Below are positions 1 through 4,467 of a DNA stretch of 5,795 nt, one piece after another. Below the pieces are notes generated by a model. The model did not search any database. It saw nothing but the letters and a program-made list of their open reading frames with translations, and was not told the DNA's origin. The stretch is from Candidatus Peregrinibacteria bacterium CG_4_10_14_0_2_um_filter_43_11. Lineage in GTDB: Bacteria; Patescibacteriota; Gracilibacteria; UM-FILTER-43-11. A program made the position numbers and the translations under genes. The DNA is taken from the NCBI GenBank assembly GCA_002792495.1, contig PFOK01000128.1, positions 1 to 5,795 of the forward strand, given 5' to 3'. How positions within the stretch are numbered: the stretch's first letter is position 1; each line of letters opens with the position of its first letter.

Positions 1-4
1 TGGA

Positions 5-28
5 TACCCCGACCCTTGGGTCGGGGTA
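5..28. repeat. perfect 11-bp inverted repeat, possible terminator of an upstream gene
   Basis: TACCCCGACCC (5-15) and GGGTCGGGGTA (18-28) are exact reverse complements separated by two bases. In RNA this would be a ten-pair GC-rich stem closed by a CTTG tetraloop. The nearest T-run on the + strand (41-46) starts 12 bases after the stem, so it is not a textbook intrinsic terminator for rightward transcription. For leftward transcription the tail falls outside the window. It lies just before the promoter of the DUF2000 gene, so termination of whatever lies to the left is the simplest reading, but this is inference. Confidence 0.5.
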
Positions 29-33
29 GTTCA

Positions 34-62
34 TTGTCAGTTTTTTGTTCGGTGTGTAACAT
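34..62 (+). promoter_or_regulatory. putative sigma70-type promoter of the DUF2000 gene
   Basis: TTGTCA (34-39) and TAACAT (57-62) match the -35 and -10 consensus at 5/6 and 4/6 with a 17-base spacer. The predicted start of transcription near 69 would leave a leader of about 23 bases, similar to the other promoters here. A second AT-rich candidate, GTTATTAATTT (69-79), lies downstream and also occurs upstream of the pentapeptide gene, so the exact -10 is uncertain. Confidence 0.45.
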
Positions 63-91
63 GAGTTTGTTATTAATTTAATTTTTTAATC

Positions 92-505
92 ATGGTCACT
101 AAACGTTTTGTTGCGGTTCTCAATAAAAAAATCGAACCGGGGAAGGTGATGAACGCGTTGGCTCACATGACAGCCGGCTTTGTAGGAGTCGCCGAGAATC
201 GGGATGAAATGGGGTTCATCAATTATGAAGACAAGGAGGGCGGTGCTCATGTCGCTTCCAAATATCCCTTTGTTGTTTTATCGGCAAAAAACTCCAATAA
301 ATTGCGCGATTTTCGGCATGCATTGATTGAACGAGGGCTTCTTTTTACTTCTTTTACCGAAGCCATGACGGTTGGAACGTATCAGGAGCAGCTCGATCGT
401 TCCAAATCTACCCCGGAAGCGGAATTGGAATATTACGGGGTGTGTACGTTTGGCGAAAAAGCGGATTTGGATACATTGACGCGGAAGTTTTCTTTGTGGA
501 GTTAA
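92..505 (+). CDS. DUF2000 family protein
   Basis: A 137-residue protein recognised as DUF2000 from its N-terminal block: a beta strand VAVLNKK (7-13), then EPGKVMNALAHMTAGF (15-30), where N21 and H25 are typical. YPFVVLSA (58-65) and the C-terminal FTEAMTVG (88-95) with YYGVCTFG (114-121) complete the pattern. From memory, the family has an alpha/beta fold resembling peptidyl-tRNA hydrolase 2; its biochemical role is unknown. It seems full length for a family of about 130-140 residues. The ATG at 92 is preceded only by an AT-rich leader without a Shine-Dalgarno sequence; the conserved strand begins just after it, which supports this start. It is monocistronic: the gene downstream is convergent, 31 bases away. 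No signal peptide or membrane segment is seen, so it should be cytosolic. Family assignment is fairly sure; function is not. Confidence 0.85.
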   Translation: MVTKRFVAVLNKKIEPGKVMNALAHMTAGFVGVAENRDEMGFINYEDKEGGAHVASKYPFVVLSAKNSNKLRDFRHALIERGLLFTSFTEAMTVGTYQEQLDRSKSTPEAELEYYGVCTFGEKADLDTLTRKFSLWS

Positions 506-536
506 AGATGCGAGATGCTGAAAGGGGTGTTGTCGT

Positions 537-1202
537 TTATTCGTTTTTTGGTTTACAAAAAATCAACGCCTCTCTTGTCGTGAGTCGATTGATCAACCCC
601 TTTGCCTTCAATCGATAAACAAACGTTTGTAGTCCTAATTCATTGCAGATACCTCTCGCTTTTTGTAAATCTTTACGGCTCATATCTGGGTAGGAGCGGG
701 AAACCATTCCAATTCCACCCGGTGCCAGAACTCGATTGACTTCCGCCCAAAATTTTTGAGGTTCAGCGAAGCGGTACGCTCCAAACATGTGATAAAAGTC
801 TACGGTTTCAGTATCAATAGGCAATTGATGAAAATCGCTCTGCCCCCATTCGATTCGCTGATTTTTGCTTTTTTTTGCAAAATCTATTGCCGCCTGTGAT
901 AAATCCATGCCCATGATCCTTCCGTTTTTGGAGGTCCGTTTTTCTAGTTCGTTTGTAATAATGCCTGTTCCACAAGCCGTATCAAGGATGAATTGAAATG
1001 ATCTATCAGGAAAAAGATTGTCTATTAGCGCACCGATTTTTTTTGCCAATTCATATCGTCGTACAATGACATCAATTATCCTCTCATAAACCTCTGGTTT
1101 CTGTTCATAGAATTCCTGTTCCCGTCCTGCAAAAAAAGCCTGAATCCAGGAGAACCATTCTTTTATAGGAAACGGTGCATTGTATTGTCTTTCGGGTGAC
1201 AT
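537..1202 (-). CDS. class I SAM-dependent methyltransferase (Methyltransf_11/25 type)
   Basis: A 221-residue soluble Rossmann-fold methyltransferase. Visible motifs are: motif I LDTACGTGIITNEL (73-86), the glycine-rich SAM-binding loop; the acidic end of strand beta2 in GMDLS (98-102), with D100 expected to bind the ribose; QSDFHQLPI (121-129), with D123 near the adenine; and the post-motif segment EVNRVLAPGGIGMVSRSYPD (154-173). The first 65 residues are helical and hold WFSWIQAFFAGRE, probably a lid that helps shape the acceptor pocket. Substrate cannot be read from sequence: UbiE-like and small-molecule methyltransferases share this pattern. The ATG at 1202 is used because another ATG at 1213 is out of frame. 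No Shine-Dalgarno sequence is present. The gene has its own promoter just upstream, ends with TAA, and runs towards the DUF2000 gene, so it is probably a single-gene transcript. Confidence 0.88.
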   Translation of the reverse strand: MSPERQYNAPFPIKEWFSWIQAFFAGREQEFYEQKPEVYERIIDVIVRRYELAKKIGALIDNLFPDRSFQFILDTACGTGIITNELEKRTSKNGRIMGMDLSQAAIDFAKKSKNQRIEWGQSDFHQLPIDTETVDFYHMFGAYRFAEPQKFWAEVNRVLAPGGIGMVSRSYPDMSRKDLQKARGICNELGLQTFVYRLKAKGLINRLTTREALIFCKPKNE

Positions 1203-1224
1203 TTTGTAGACATTTAGAGTTTGT

Positions 1225-1253
1225 ATTTAAGCAAAAATAATTGCTTTTGTCAA
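1225..1253 (-). promoter_or_regulatory. putative sigma70-type promoter of the methyltransferase gene
   Basis: Read on the - strand, a perfect -35 TTGACA (1253-1248) is followed by a 17-base spacer and TTAAAT (1230-1225), 4/6 to the -10 consensus. Transcription would begin around 1218, giving a leader of about 16 bases before the ATG at 1202. The -35 lies inside a small inverted repeat, CTTTT-GTC-AAAAG (1244-1256). Confidence 0.6.
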
Positions 1254-1296
1254 AAGGGCCAAAAGGGGAATCCTTTCACTGTTCTATAAGTTAACT

Positions 1297-1558
1297 TTAT
1301 AGGCTCAAGCCTTCTCTCGTCCTCCGTAAAAGTGGTACAGAGATAGACCCACTCTTTTTAACCGCTTTTTCTCGTAATCGAGCGGTTTTTTGCGACACGT
1401 AAGCTTCGTAATAAACCAGTCGGAATGGGCGATAAGGTTTAATAGATGGTGTCTGCCCGTCATTATACTCAAAAAGGCGCCGTTCTACACTATTTGCTGA
1501 GCCTTTGTAAAAAATAATTTAAGTCCTTTTGACTTTGAATGATATAGAAATACCACAT
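1297..1558 (-). pseudogene. GIY-YIG nuclease-superfamily gene (UPF0213/YhbQ-like), single-base frameshift
   Basis: From ATG at 1558 the - strand encodes MWYFYIIQSQKDLNYF, then shifts frame and stops after 22 codons. Reading continues in the next frame as FYKGSANSVERRLFEYN, then PYRPFRLVYYEAY and REKAVKKSG, ending at TAA (1299-1297). Removing one base from the six-A run (1509-1514, + strand) restores an 86-residue GIY-YIG domain, the normal length for the small UPF0213-like family. The repaired protein has the Y-rich first strand (Y3-I7), YKG (17-19) for YIG, R26/R27, and a Glu-bearing helix (R62-K68). Such proteins are single-domain nuclease-fold proteins of unclear role. Unusually for this window, GGTGATC lies seven bases before the ATG and could pair with the 16S 3' end. 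Either a real frameshift mutation or a homopolymer sequencing or assembly error explains the break; the intact remainder favours a recent or artefactual event. Confidence 0.85.
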
Positions 1559-1594
1559 GTCTATTGATCACCAATTAAATTTTTTTAGATGCTT

Positions 1595-1610
1595 GGGGTT
1601 CGATTTCCCC
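1595..1610 (+). other. tRNA T-arm-like sequence downstream of tRNA-Glu, inverted
   Basis: GGGG TTCGATTT CCCC resembles the T arm of the neighbouring tRNA-Glu (GGGG TTCGATT CCCC on the - strand) but has one extra T in the loop and lies on the opposite strand, about 65 bases past the tRNA 3' end. It is not part of any complete tRNA: no acceptor, D or anticodon arms can be placed around it. It could be a relic of a tRNA end or a chance hairpin. Confidence 0.3.
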
Positions 1611-1652
1611 TAAATGGGTTTTTGATGATAACAATTCATTCAAATCCAGTAG

Positions 1653-1678
1653 ACCACATCATTCGTGAATGACGTGGT
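1653..1678 (-). terminator. hairpin directly at the tRNA-Glu 3' end (possible terminator or processing element)
   Basis: On the - strand ACCACGTCATTC (1678-1667) pairs with GAATGATGTGGT (1664-1653): twelve positions including one G-U pair, with a CACG loop if the closing pair opens. The 5' arm begins at the discriminator base and CCA of the tRNA. There is no T-run after the stem (it is followed by CTACTGG), so it is not a classical intrinsic terminator. It may end the tRNA transcript by other means or guide 3' trimming. The structure is visible; the role is inferred. Confidence 0.5.
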
Positions 1679-1749
1679 AGGGCCAAGGGGAATCGAACCC
1701 CTGTTACCAGGATGAAAACCTAGCGTCCTAACCACTAGACGATGGCCCC
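1675..1749 (-). tRNA. tRNA-Glu (anticodon UUC), CCA encoded
   Basis: The - strand folds into a full cloverleaf. The acceptor arm GGGGCCA/TGGCCCT has a G-U first pair. The D arm lies in GTCTAGTGGTTAGGAC, and the anticodon stem CTAGG/CCTGG has one G-U pair. The anticodon loop TTTTCAT gives UUC. The T arm is GGGG TTCGATT CCCC. Discriminator A is followed by CCA in the DNA (1677-1675), giving 75 bases. tRNA-Glu(UUC) decodes GAA and GAG and in most bacteria also supplies glutamate for tetrapyrrole synthesis. A strong promoter lies about 70-100 bases upstream. The encoded CCA is also part of the downstream inverted repeat, so it could be partly fortuitous. Confidence 0.97.
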
Positions 1750-1754
1750 GTGTC

Positions 1755-1778
1755 GTCCCGAGGCAGGAGAATCGGGAC
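1755..1778 (-). repeat. inverted repeat in the tRNA-Glu leader
   Basis: GTCCCGA (1755-1761) and TCGGGAC (1772-1778) are exact reverse complements with a ten-base loop. The outer GTGT/CAC can extend the stem past a short bulge. It sits between the tRNA promoter and the tRNA 5' end, so the primary transcript would carry a hairpin ending about six bases before the mature 5' end. A role in leader processing is a guess. Confidence 0.45.
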
Positions 1779-1821
1779 ACGACTCCCGAAATAAAGAGGG
1801 AGTGTTACAATATGTGAGGGA

Positions 1822-1849
1822 ATTATAGCGACCGAAAAAGAAAAGTCAA
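1822..1849 (-). promoter_or_regulatory. strong sigma70-type promoter of tRNA-Glu
   Basis: On the - strand TTGACT (1849-1844) and a perfect TATAAT (1827-1822) are separated by 16 bases, the best promoter in the window. Transcription would start near 1815 and produce a leader of about 65 bases before the tRNA. It is divergent from the promoter of the BI-1 family gene; the two -35 boxes are 27 bases apart. Confidence 0.75.
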
Positions 1850-1876
1850 AATATTTTTTCGGTTTAGCAAGCCTTG

Positions 1877-1905
1877 TTGATTTATGATCCTGTTTTTTCT
1901 ATAAT
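1877..1905 (+). promoter_or_regulatory. sigma70-type promoter of the BI-1 family gene
   Basis: TTGATT (1877-1882) and a perfect TATAAT (1900-1905) are separated by exactly 17 bases. Predicted initiation near 1912 leaves a leader of about 20 bases, GTACTTTTTAATTGTTTTTC, with no purine-rich ribosome binding site before the ATG at 1932. Confidence 0.7.
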
Positions 1906-1931
1906 CAATTGTACTTTTTAATTGTTTTTCT

Positions 1932-2624
1932 ATGGAACATATCACTCCCATTGCTTCCCCCGTGGAATTGAGCATGAACCGCTATTTTGCCGCTGTTTAT
2001 AAATGGATGACGGGTGCGCTTGTCATTTCAACCTTGGTGGCGTGGAAAGTGTCTGGCATCCCCGGATTTGCAGAATTTATGGCCAAAAATTCCGGTTTGT
2101 TTTTCGGCCTTGTCATTTTACAGCTTGTTTCTGTAATTGCTCTCGCGGGTTGGTCTCAAAAAATGAGTGCGCTTACCGCCTCGCTTGTCTTCCTCGGTTA
2201 TTCCGCTCTCACGGGGCTCACCCTTTCCACTATTTTTCTTATTTATACCGCGGCTTCTATCGCGCAGGTTTTTATCGTTACTGCCGGCATGTTCGCGGTG
2301 ATGAGCGCTTATGGCTACTTCACCAAAAAGGACCTTACGGGGTGGGGAAGTTTTCTTTTTATGTCTTTGATCGGCCTGATCATTGCTTCCCTGGTGAACA
2401 TGTTCATGAATAGTCACTTTCTTACTTGGGTGACCACATACGCGGGTATCATCATCTTTGTTGGCTTAACTGCTTATGACACTCAAAAACTCAAGCGTTT
2501 TGCTCATGTTCAAGCAGATGACTCCACGTTTCGCAAGCTCGTGATTATCGGCGCGCTTACGTTGTACCTGGACTTCATTAACCTCTTTTTACATTTATTA
2601 CGGGCGATGGGGGATCGGAGATAA
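1932..2624 (+). CDS. Bax inhibitor-1/YccA (UPF0005) family membrane protein
   Basis: A 230-residue very hydrophobic protein with about seven predicted membrane helices (roughly 22-41, 55-73, 80-105, 109-130, 138-158, 165-181, 203-223). The family pattern is clear: GLTLSTIFLIYTAAS (95-109), then SAYGYFTKKDLTGWGSFLFM (125-144), GLTAYDTQKLKR (178-189) and LYLDFINLFLHLLR (211-224). Bacterial relatives are E. coli YbhL/YccA and B. subtilis YetJ; YetJ is a pH-sensitive calcium leak whose gating uses a pair of aspartates in the last helices. D183 and D214 are plausible counterparts here. YccA instead binds the FtsH protease, so the role cannot be fixed from sequence. Length is normal for the family. 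The gene has its own promoter and an AT-rich leader without Shine-Dalgarno sequence, stops with TAA, and is followed 40 bases later by a small ORF on the same strand. Confidence 0.93.
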   Translation: MEHITPIASPVELSMNRYFAAVYKWMTGALVISTLVAWKVSGIPGFAEFMAKNSGLFFGLVILQLVSVIALAGWSQKMSALTASLVFLGYSALTGLTLSTIFLIYTAASIAQVFIVTAGMFAVMSAYGYFTKKDLTGWGSFLFMSLIGLIIASLVNMFMNSHFLTWVTTYAGIIIFVGLTAYDTQKLKRFAHVQADDSTFRKLVIIGALTLYLDFINLFLHLLRAMGDRR

Positions 2625-2664
2625 TTAATAATTTTCAATTTTTACTTTTTTAACTTTTGTGTCT

Positions 2665-2838
2665 ATGTCTAAAATTGAAAGTTATGCCGATGATGAAGGC
2701 AATTCCATTACTATCGAGGAGGGGGCGGATGGTGTGACGGTTAACGCCCACATAAAAACAAAAGCCAGTTATACAGGAGGTGCCAGCGCTTCGGCAGCCA
2801 GAAGTTATGCAAAAAGCCATGGGCTAAATAGGCAGTAG
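2665..2838 (+). CDS. small hypothetical protein, 57 residues
   Basis: ATG at 2665 opens 57 codons ending at TAG (2836-2838): MSKIESYADDEGNSITIEEG and so on. The N-terminal half is acidic with short beta-prone stretches (SITIEEG, GVTVNAHI). The C-terminal half is basic and rich in Ala, Ser and Gly (TGGASASAARSYAKSHG). No signal peptide, membrane helix or Cys residues are seen, and I do not recognise a family. Coding support comes from its leader, TACTTTTTTAACTTTTGTGTCT, which closely resembles the leader of the BI-1 gene upstream (TACTTTTTAATTGTTTTTCT). It also starts 40 bases after the stop of that gene on the same strand, which suggests co-transcription or a similar initiation signal. It may be a real small protein; a chance ORF is not excluded. 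Confidence 0.5.
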   Translation: MSKIESYADDEGNSITIEEGADGVTVNAHIKTKASYTGGASASAARSYAKSHGLNRQ

Positions 2839-2869
2839 AGCATCTGTACATATCTTATTCCTCTTTATT

Positions 2870-3057
2870 CTCATCCCGAGCGTTAGCCGAGGGATCTAAA
2901 TTACTTGCAAGAAGGAATATGGGATTAGATGCCTCGGCGGTGCTTCGGCATGAGGAGGGGGATTAGATGCTCCGACAGGACTTCGGCATGAGGAAAGGAG
3001 TTAGATGTCTCCGCCCCAAGGGGGTCTCGTTGGGGTAAGTTGGCATGAGGAGGAAGG
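2870..3057. repeat. cluster of four palindromic intergenic repeats (one forward, three inverted)
   Basis: This 260-base gap between genes (2839-3101) is mostly repeats. Copy 1 (2870-2900) reads TCATCCCGAG...CGAGGGATCTAA, with arms ATCCC/GGGAT flanking 13 bases. Copies 2 (2921-2958), 3 (2959-2996) and 4 (2997-3057) are in the reverse orientation, each carrying TTAGATG...GGCATGAGGA. Arms are ATGCC/GGCAT in copy 2 and ATGCT/GGCAT in copy 3, again separated by exactly 13 bases. Copy 4 has arms ATGTC/GGCAT but a longer 32-base interior that contains CCCCAA/TTGGGG. Arm changes are paired or wobble-tolerant, so the hairpin seems to be kept. The TCATCCCGAGC...GGGATCT type recalls dispersed palindromic (REP/MITE-like) repeats of many bacterial genomes; that comparison is from memory. 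No ORF is supported here. Confidence 0.7.
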
Positions 3058-3062
3058 AGTAG

Positions 3063-3092
3063 TCGGTGTGAGAAAAAGAATGTTATTAATTT
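3063..3092 (+). promoter_or_regulatory. putative promoter/leader module of the pentapeptide gene, shared with the DUF2000 gene
   Basis: TCGGTGTG (3063-3070) followed 11 bases later by GTTATTAATTT (3082-3092) repeats the arrangement at 49-79, where the same two words are 12 bases apart. Both copies end 9-12 bases before an ATG. TATTAA within the second word could act as a -10 element, but no good -35 box is seen here. Function is inferred from the recurrence. Confidence 0.4.
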
Positions 3093-3101
3093 TAAAATTT
3101 G

Positions 3102-3701
3102 ATGAAGCAGACAGCACTTGTTATGGATTTGAAATCAAAAACTTATTCCAATAAGAATTTTCAGGGTCTTTTTCTAAGACAACACGATCTGACTGGCAAA
3201 GAATTTATAAATTGTACGTTTAAAAATTGTGATTTTAGCGAAAGTGAGTTCTCTCGTTCTCTATTTACCGATTGTATTTTTTTAGATTGTGATCTTTCGA
3301 ACATAAAAGTGAATCATTGTAGTTTTCAGGAGGTGATTTTTGAAGGCTGTAAATTAGTTGGAATCATTTTTTCTACCATTAATGTTTTGCTTATAAGCTG
3401 GACTTTTAAGGAGTGTAAGATTAGATTTTGTGATTTTAGCAATCTTAAAATGATCCATAGTACGTTTTTTAAATGTCTGATAAAAGAAAATAATTTCATC
3501 AATACCAATCTTAAGGGGGTGGATTTTGGTCGATCAGATTTGCAATTGAGTCAGTTCAATAATACGAATCTGGAAAAGGCAAATTTTGTTGGATCTATTA
3601 ATTATTATATTGATCCGACGCAAAATCGATTGGAAAAATCAAAATTTTCTCAGCCGGAAGTTCTATCTTTGTTGGCGGGATTCAAGATTGATATTGAGTA
3701 G
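3102..3701 (+). CDS. pentapeptide-repeat protein (Qnr-like architecture)
   Basis: A 199-residue protein built almost wholly of pentapeptide repeats, which fold into a right-handed quadrilateral beta helix. The central hydrophobic residue recurs exactly every five positions from F20 to W100 (17 repeats), then shifts by two and continues from F102 to F162 (13 repeats). A non-repeat C-terminal tail (INYYIDP... to KIDIE) with a helix around PEVLSLLAGF (185-194) follows, as in many Qnr/MfpA-like family members. All nine cysteines occupy the same repeat position. Some relatives mimic DNA and protect gyrase from quinolones or toxins; most have no known role, and resistance should not be assumed. The ATG at 3102 is preferred over TTG at 3099. 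No Shine-Dalgarno sequence is visible. Sampled lines give about 25-32% G+C against about 47% in neighbours, hinting at transfer. The lipoprotein gene follows after 36 bases. Confidence 0.93.
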   Translation: MKQTALVMDLKSKTYSNKNFQGLFLRQHDLTGKEFINCTFKNCDFSESEFSRSLFTDCIFLDCDLSNIKVNHCSFQEVIFEGCKLVGIIFSTINVLLISWTFKECKIRFCDFSNLKMIHSTFFKCLIKENNFINTNLKGVDFGRSDLQLSQFNNTNLEKANFVGSINYYIDPTQNRLEKSKFSQPEVLSLLAGFKIDIE

Positions 3702-3737
3702 GAGCTGATTTTTTTATTTTCCATATGCCAAATATCT

Positions 3738-4430
3738 ATGAAATATCTCATTTTTATCATAATCCTCTTTCTTTTCACTGCCTGCACACCAAATGAAATG
3801 GATTTTAAGAGCGACGTGCCGGTTGAGAGTTGGGTTGTGGAACCAGTTGCGGAACGAATTGTGGAATTGCCGGGGGCAATTAATTTGGATGTTCCTTTCT
3901 TTTCTCAAGCCCCCGATGCGGATTGGGATTTACCGTGGCAGGAGGCGTGCGAAGAAGCGAGTGTGATTTTGGCATATCATTACGTTACCGAAAAAGAGTT
4001 GGATCGCGATTTATTTCGTCAGTCTATTCTCGACTTGGTGCAATGGGAGGTTCAGCATTTTGGAAGTTACGAACACACCACTATCGCTCAGACCGCGGAG
4101 ATATTGAGGGGTTATTACGGTTTTTCGGATTTTGAGATTGTTGAAAGTCCCTCCGTTGATGATTTAAAAAAAGAACTTTCTCTGGGTCACGTTATTATCG
4201 CGCCATTCGCGGGACGACAGCTGGGAAATCCGTTTTATTCCGGTGAAGGGCCATACTATCACATGATGGTGATTCGTGGATACGATGAAAAGCACTTCAT
4301 TACAAACGATGTGGGCACCAAGCGTGGTGAGAACTTTATTTATTCTTACGATGTCCTTATTTCTGCCATGCACGATTGGCATAATGAGGATATTAATTTT
4401 GGTGAAAAGAAGGTCATTGTATTGAACTAG
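3738..4430 (+). CDS. C39-like (Peptidase_C39_2) papain-fold predicted lipoprotein
   Basis: A 230-residue protein. Residues 1-15 form a lipoprotein signal (one Lys, a hydrophobic run, then FTAC) with C16 as the predicted lipidated cysteine, so it should be anchored at the outer face of a membrane. The domain begins at NLDVPFFSQAPDADW (49-63). Q57 would form the oxyanion hole, C71 in WQEACEEAS is the nucleophile, H175 in YYHMMVIRGYD is the base and N190/D191 in FITNDVGTKRG the third residue, so a catalytic set appears complete. C39-like proteins include bacteriocin-leader peptidases and many uncharacterised cell-surface proteins; without an ABC transporter fusion or GG-leader peptides nearby, a bacteriocin role is unsupported. 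A surface peptidase or transglutaminase-like enzyme is as far as one can go. It lies 36 bases after the pentapeptide gene with no clear promoter between, so may be co-transcribed, and is convergent with MurJ. Confidence 0.88.
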   Translation: MKYLIFIIILFLFTACTPNEMDFKSDVPVESWVVEPVAERIVELPGAINLDVPFFSQAPDADWDLPWQEACEEASVILAYHYVTEKELDRDLFRQSILDLVQWEVQHFGSYEHTTIAQTAEILRGYYGFSDFEIVESPSVDDLKKELSLGHVIIAPFAGRQLGNPFYSGEGPYYHMMVIRGYDEKHFITNDVGTKRGENFIYSYDVLISAMHDWHNEDINFGEKKVIVLN

Positions 4431-4467
4431 GTATCTCCCGTTGGAGCAGGGCTAATGTATTCTTAAC

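Noticed and set aside
1284..1302. Near-palindrome CTATAAGTTAACTTTATAG after the GIY-YIG gene
   Set aside because: It is AT-rich with an unpaired base, has no U-run after it on the - strand, and overlaps the stop codon region; likely chance.
1360..1391. AACCGCT...AGCGGTT followed by six T, looking like an intrinsic terminator on the + strand
   Set aside because: It lies inside the coding part of the GIY-YIG gene on the other strand, and no + strand gene ends within 850 bases upstream, so there is nothing for it to terminate. It is probably a by-product of the codons.
2003..2413. Long alternative-frame ORF (136 codons) within the BI-1 gene
   Set aside because: It overlaps a clear seven-helix family member in another frame and its translation has no recognisable family pattern.
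2921..3057. Regularly spaced repeats at about 38-40 bases, considered as a CRISPR array
   Set aside because: The units diverge, the conserved parts are short palindromic ends rather than a constant direct repeat, one copy is inverted, and no cas genes are present.
3099..3101. TTG as the start codon of the pentapeptide gene
   Set aside because: An ATG follows immediately at 3102 in the same frame and is the more likely start.
3102..3701. Calling the pentapeptide protein a quinolone-resistance Qnr gene
   Set aside because: The fold and tail resemble the wider family, but lobe sizes differ from Qnr and repeat sequence alone does not show gyrase protection.
4435..4446. CTCC-CGTT-GGAG hairpin between the convergent lipoprotein and MurJ genes
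   Set aside because: A four-base stem without a T-run is too weak to call a terminator.
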